DNA of 6,504 bases from Methanoregula sp. GTDB lineage: Archaea > Halobacteriota > Methanomicrobia > Methanomicrobiales > Methanospirillaceae. The stretch is from assembly GCA_003157895.1 (NCBI GenBank), contig PMKW01000188.1, positions 1,503 to 8,006 of the forward strand. Reading direction: 5' to 3'. A program made the position numbers and the translations under genes. This document shows positions 5,574 through 6,504 of this stretch, piece after piece; the first letter of the stretch is position 1, and each line of letters starts with the position of its first letter. Under the pieces are notes generated by a model, which saw nothing but the letters and a program-made list of their open reading frames with translations, did no database searches and had not been told where the DNA came from.

Positions 5574-5903
5574 TTATACCTCCACTTCCCCGGTGCGGAT
5601 CCTGATCGCCTTTTCAACGGGAATCACGAAGATCTTCCCATCGCCAATCTTCCCGGTCCGGGCTGCATCAGTGATAGTCGTGATTACGGCGTCGATATCG
5701 CTCTCCTTGGCCACGATCTCGATCTGGATCTTGGGTAGCATGTCGACAGTCATTAAACCTCCCCGGTATTCCAGGGAGATCCCTTTCTGCGCACCCCGTC
5801 CCCGTATCTCGGATGTGGTCATGCTGACAAAGCCCTTGTCTTCCAGTGCTTTTTTGACAAACTCGAATCGTTCCGGTTTTATGATTGCTTTGACCAGTTT
5901 CAT
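5574..5903 (-). CDS. glnK: GlnK, PII signalling protein paired with AmtB
   Basis: The protein has 109 residues from ATG 5903. GGAG (5915-5912) lies 8 bases before this ATG, whereas the GTG at 5912 overlaps that site and would add three residues, so it is rejected. The sequence is a canonical PII: MKLVKAIIKPE, the T-loop region GRGAQKGISLEYRGG (35-49), LPKIQIEIV (56-64), the B-loop TGKIGDGKIFV and the C-loop with IRIRTGE. Length and T-loop spacing match bacterial GlnK/GlnB exactly. Position 51, tyrosine in proteins modified by uridylylation, is methionine here, so this modification should not occur. GlnK binds ATP/ADP and 2-oxoglutarate and plugs the AmtB pore when nitrogen is plentiful; archaeal GlnK may also bind glutamine synthetase. 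It follows amtB by 12 bases on the same strand, clearly one operon, and is followed by a hairpin terminator. Confidence 0.96.
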   Translation of the reverse strand: MKLVKAIIKPERFEFVKKALEDKGFVSMTTSEIRGRGAQKGISLEYRGGLMTVDMLPKIQIEIVAKESDIDAVITTITDAARTGKIGDGKIFVIPVEKAIRIRTGEVEV

Positions 5904-5915
5904 GTTGTTCACTCC

Positions 5916-6504
5916 TTAATAGCACCGCTCCCCGTGCTGCGAGATATCAAGGCCGACATATTCTTCCTCTTCAGTCACACGCAGTCCGAGCGTCTTGTCA
6001 ACGATAACTGCAAGAATGTAGGTAATCACAAACGCGTAGACTACTGCAGCTCCCGCACCCACGACCTGCGCAATGAACTGGTGGACATTCCCCTCAAGGA
6101 GACCCGATTTGCCGTTAATCGCTGCTGCGGCAAAGATACCGGTTGCGAGCGCTCCCCAGAGGCCGCCCATACCATGGACTGCCCATGCATCGAGGCTTTC
6201 GTCGACCCCTTTACTCTGCCTCCAGAGCATGATGCCATAGCAGAGAGCTCCGGCCACGCCGCCGATGACAATCGCTGCCATTGGCGTCACGTACCCGGCA
6301 GCGGGGGTGATTGCCACGAGACCGGCCACAGCACCCGAGACAAACCCGAGCGAGCTTGGCTTGCCACCATGGGCCCACGAGACGAGCATCCATACGATTG
6401 CAGCTGCTGCGGCTGCCGTGTTGGTGGTGACGAATGCTACTGCGGCAAGGCCGTTTGCATCAACTGCGCTGCCCGAGTTAAACCCGAACCAGCCGAACCA
6501 GAGC
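5916..6504 (-). CDS. amtB: Ammonium transporter AmtB, C-terminal 195 residues
   Basis: The frame is open across the right window edge, so the 5' half lies outside. An internal ATG at 6389 is not the start, since upstream codons continue the family sequence [13 protein letters not shown] (from 6503), which corresponds to the middle of the transporter. Visible features are [16 protein letters not shown], then [20 protein letters not shown], the pore-lining second conserved histidine in [10 protein letters not shown], and the cytoplasmic tail [19 protein letters not shown] that contacts GlnK. About six of the eleven membrane helices are present. The first twin-His and the Phe gate are outside the window. 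AmtB conducts ammonium at low external concentration across the cytoplasmic membrane, and GlnK blocks it on ammonium upshift. The stop TAA is directly followed by the glnK ribosome site. The promoter is not in view. Confidence 0.97.
   Translation of the reverse strand, partial: LWFGWFGFNSGSAVDANGLAAVAFVTTNTAAAAAAIVWMLVSWAHGGKPSSLGFVSGAVAGLVAITPAAGYVTPMAAIVIGGVAGALCYGIMLWRQSKGVDESLDAWAVHGMGGLWGALATGIFAAAAINGKSGLLEGNVHQFIAQVVGAGAAVVYAFVITYILAVIVDKTLGLRVTEEEEYVGLDISQHGERCY

Noticed and set aside
5668..5925. 85-residue minus-strand frame overlapping glnK
   Set aside because: Shadow frame of glnK, which has a ribosome site and a full PII sequence.

Overview
The window looks like part of a euryarchaeal methanogen chromosome, most plausibly a member of the Methanomicrobiales (Methanoregula-like). 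This is inferred from three things. NifI1/NifI2-type PII proteins are encoded next to an archaeal amtB-glnK pair. Several genes have archaeal TATA-like boxes and strong GGAG/GGTGAT ribosome binding sites. A KdpD-like protein without a kinase domain is present. I could not run a database search, so the genus is a guess.

Left part (1-1992, + strand except one candidate). The window opens inside an unrecognised small helical protein (1-300), followed by a T7 tract. An AT-rich gap with a small dyad leads to a 386-residue protein (475-1635) that carries a probable PD-(D/E)XK nuclease-like core with a substituted catalytic lysine. The 357-base gap after it holds a terminator-like hairpin, a possible 49-residue minus-strand ORF with a perfect GGAGGT site, and a TATA box for the next unit.

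Middle (1993-4185, + strand). A two-gene unit consists of a free-standing 72-residue ORF equivalent to the last two membrane helices of the potassium-pump subunit KdpB, then, 6 bases later, a KdpD-like protein. The KdpD-like protein has the KdpD ATPase-like domain, the Usp domain, four transmembrane helices and a GAF-like domain, and stops where the histidine kinase would begin. No KdpA, KdpC, KdpE or rest of KdpB is visible.

Right part (4186-6504, - strand). This is a nitrogen-control cluster transcribed towards the Kdp unit: amtB (5' end outside the window), glnK, a strong hairpin-plus-T6 terminator, a TATA box, nifI1, nifI2, and then the decayed remains of another PII gene. GlnK presumably gates AmtB. 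NifI1/NifI2 in other methanogens form a 2-oxoglutarate/ATP-responsive inhibitor of dinitrogenase, but no nifH or nifD adjoins them here, so their target is open.

The observations most worth following up are the KdpB-tail plus kinase-less KdpD pair, the previously unannotated PII pseudogene at about 4355-4490, and the unusual loop insertions in NifI1 and NifI2.
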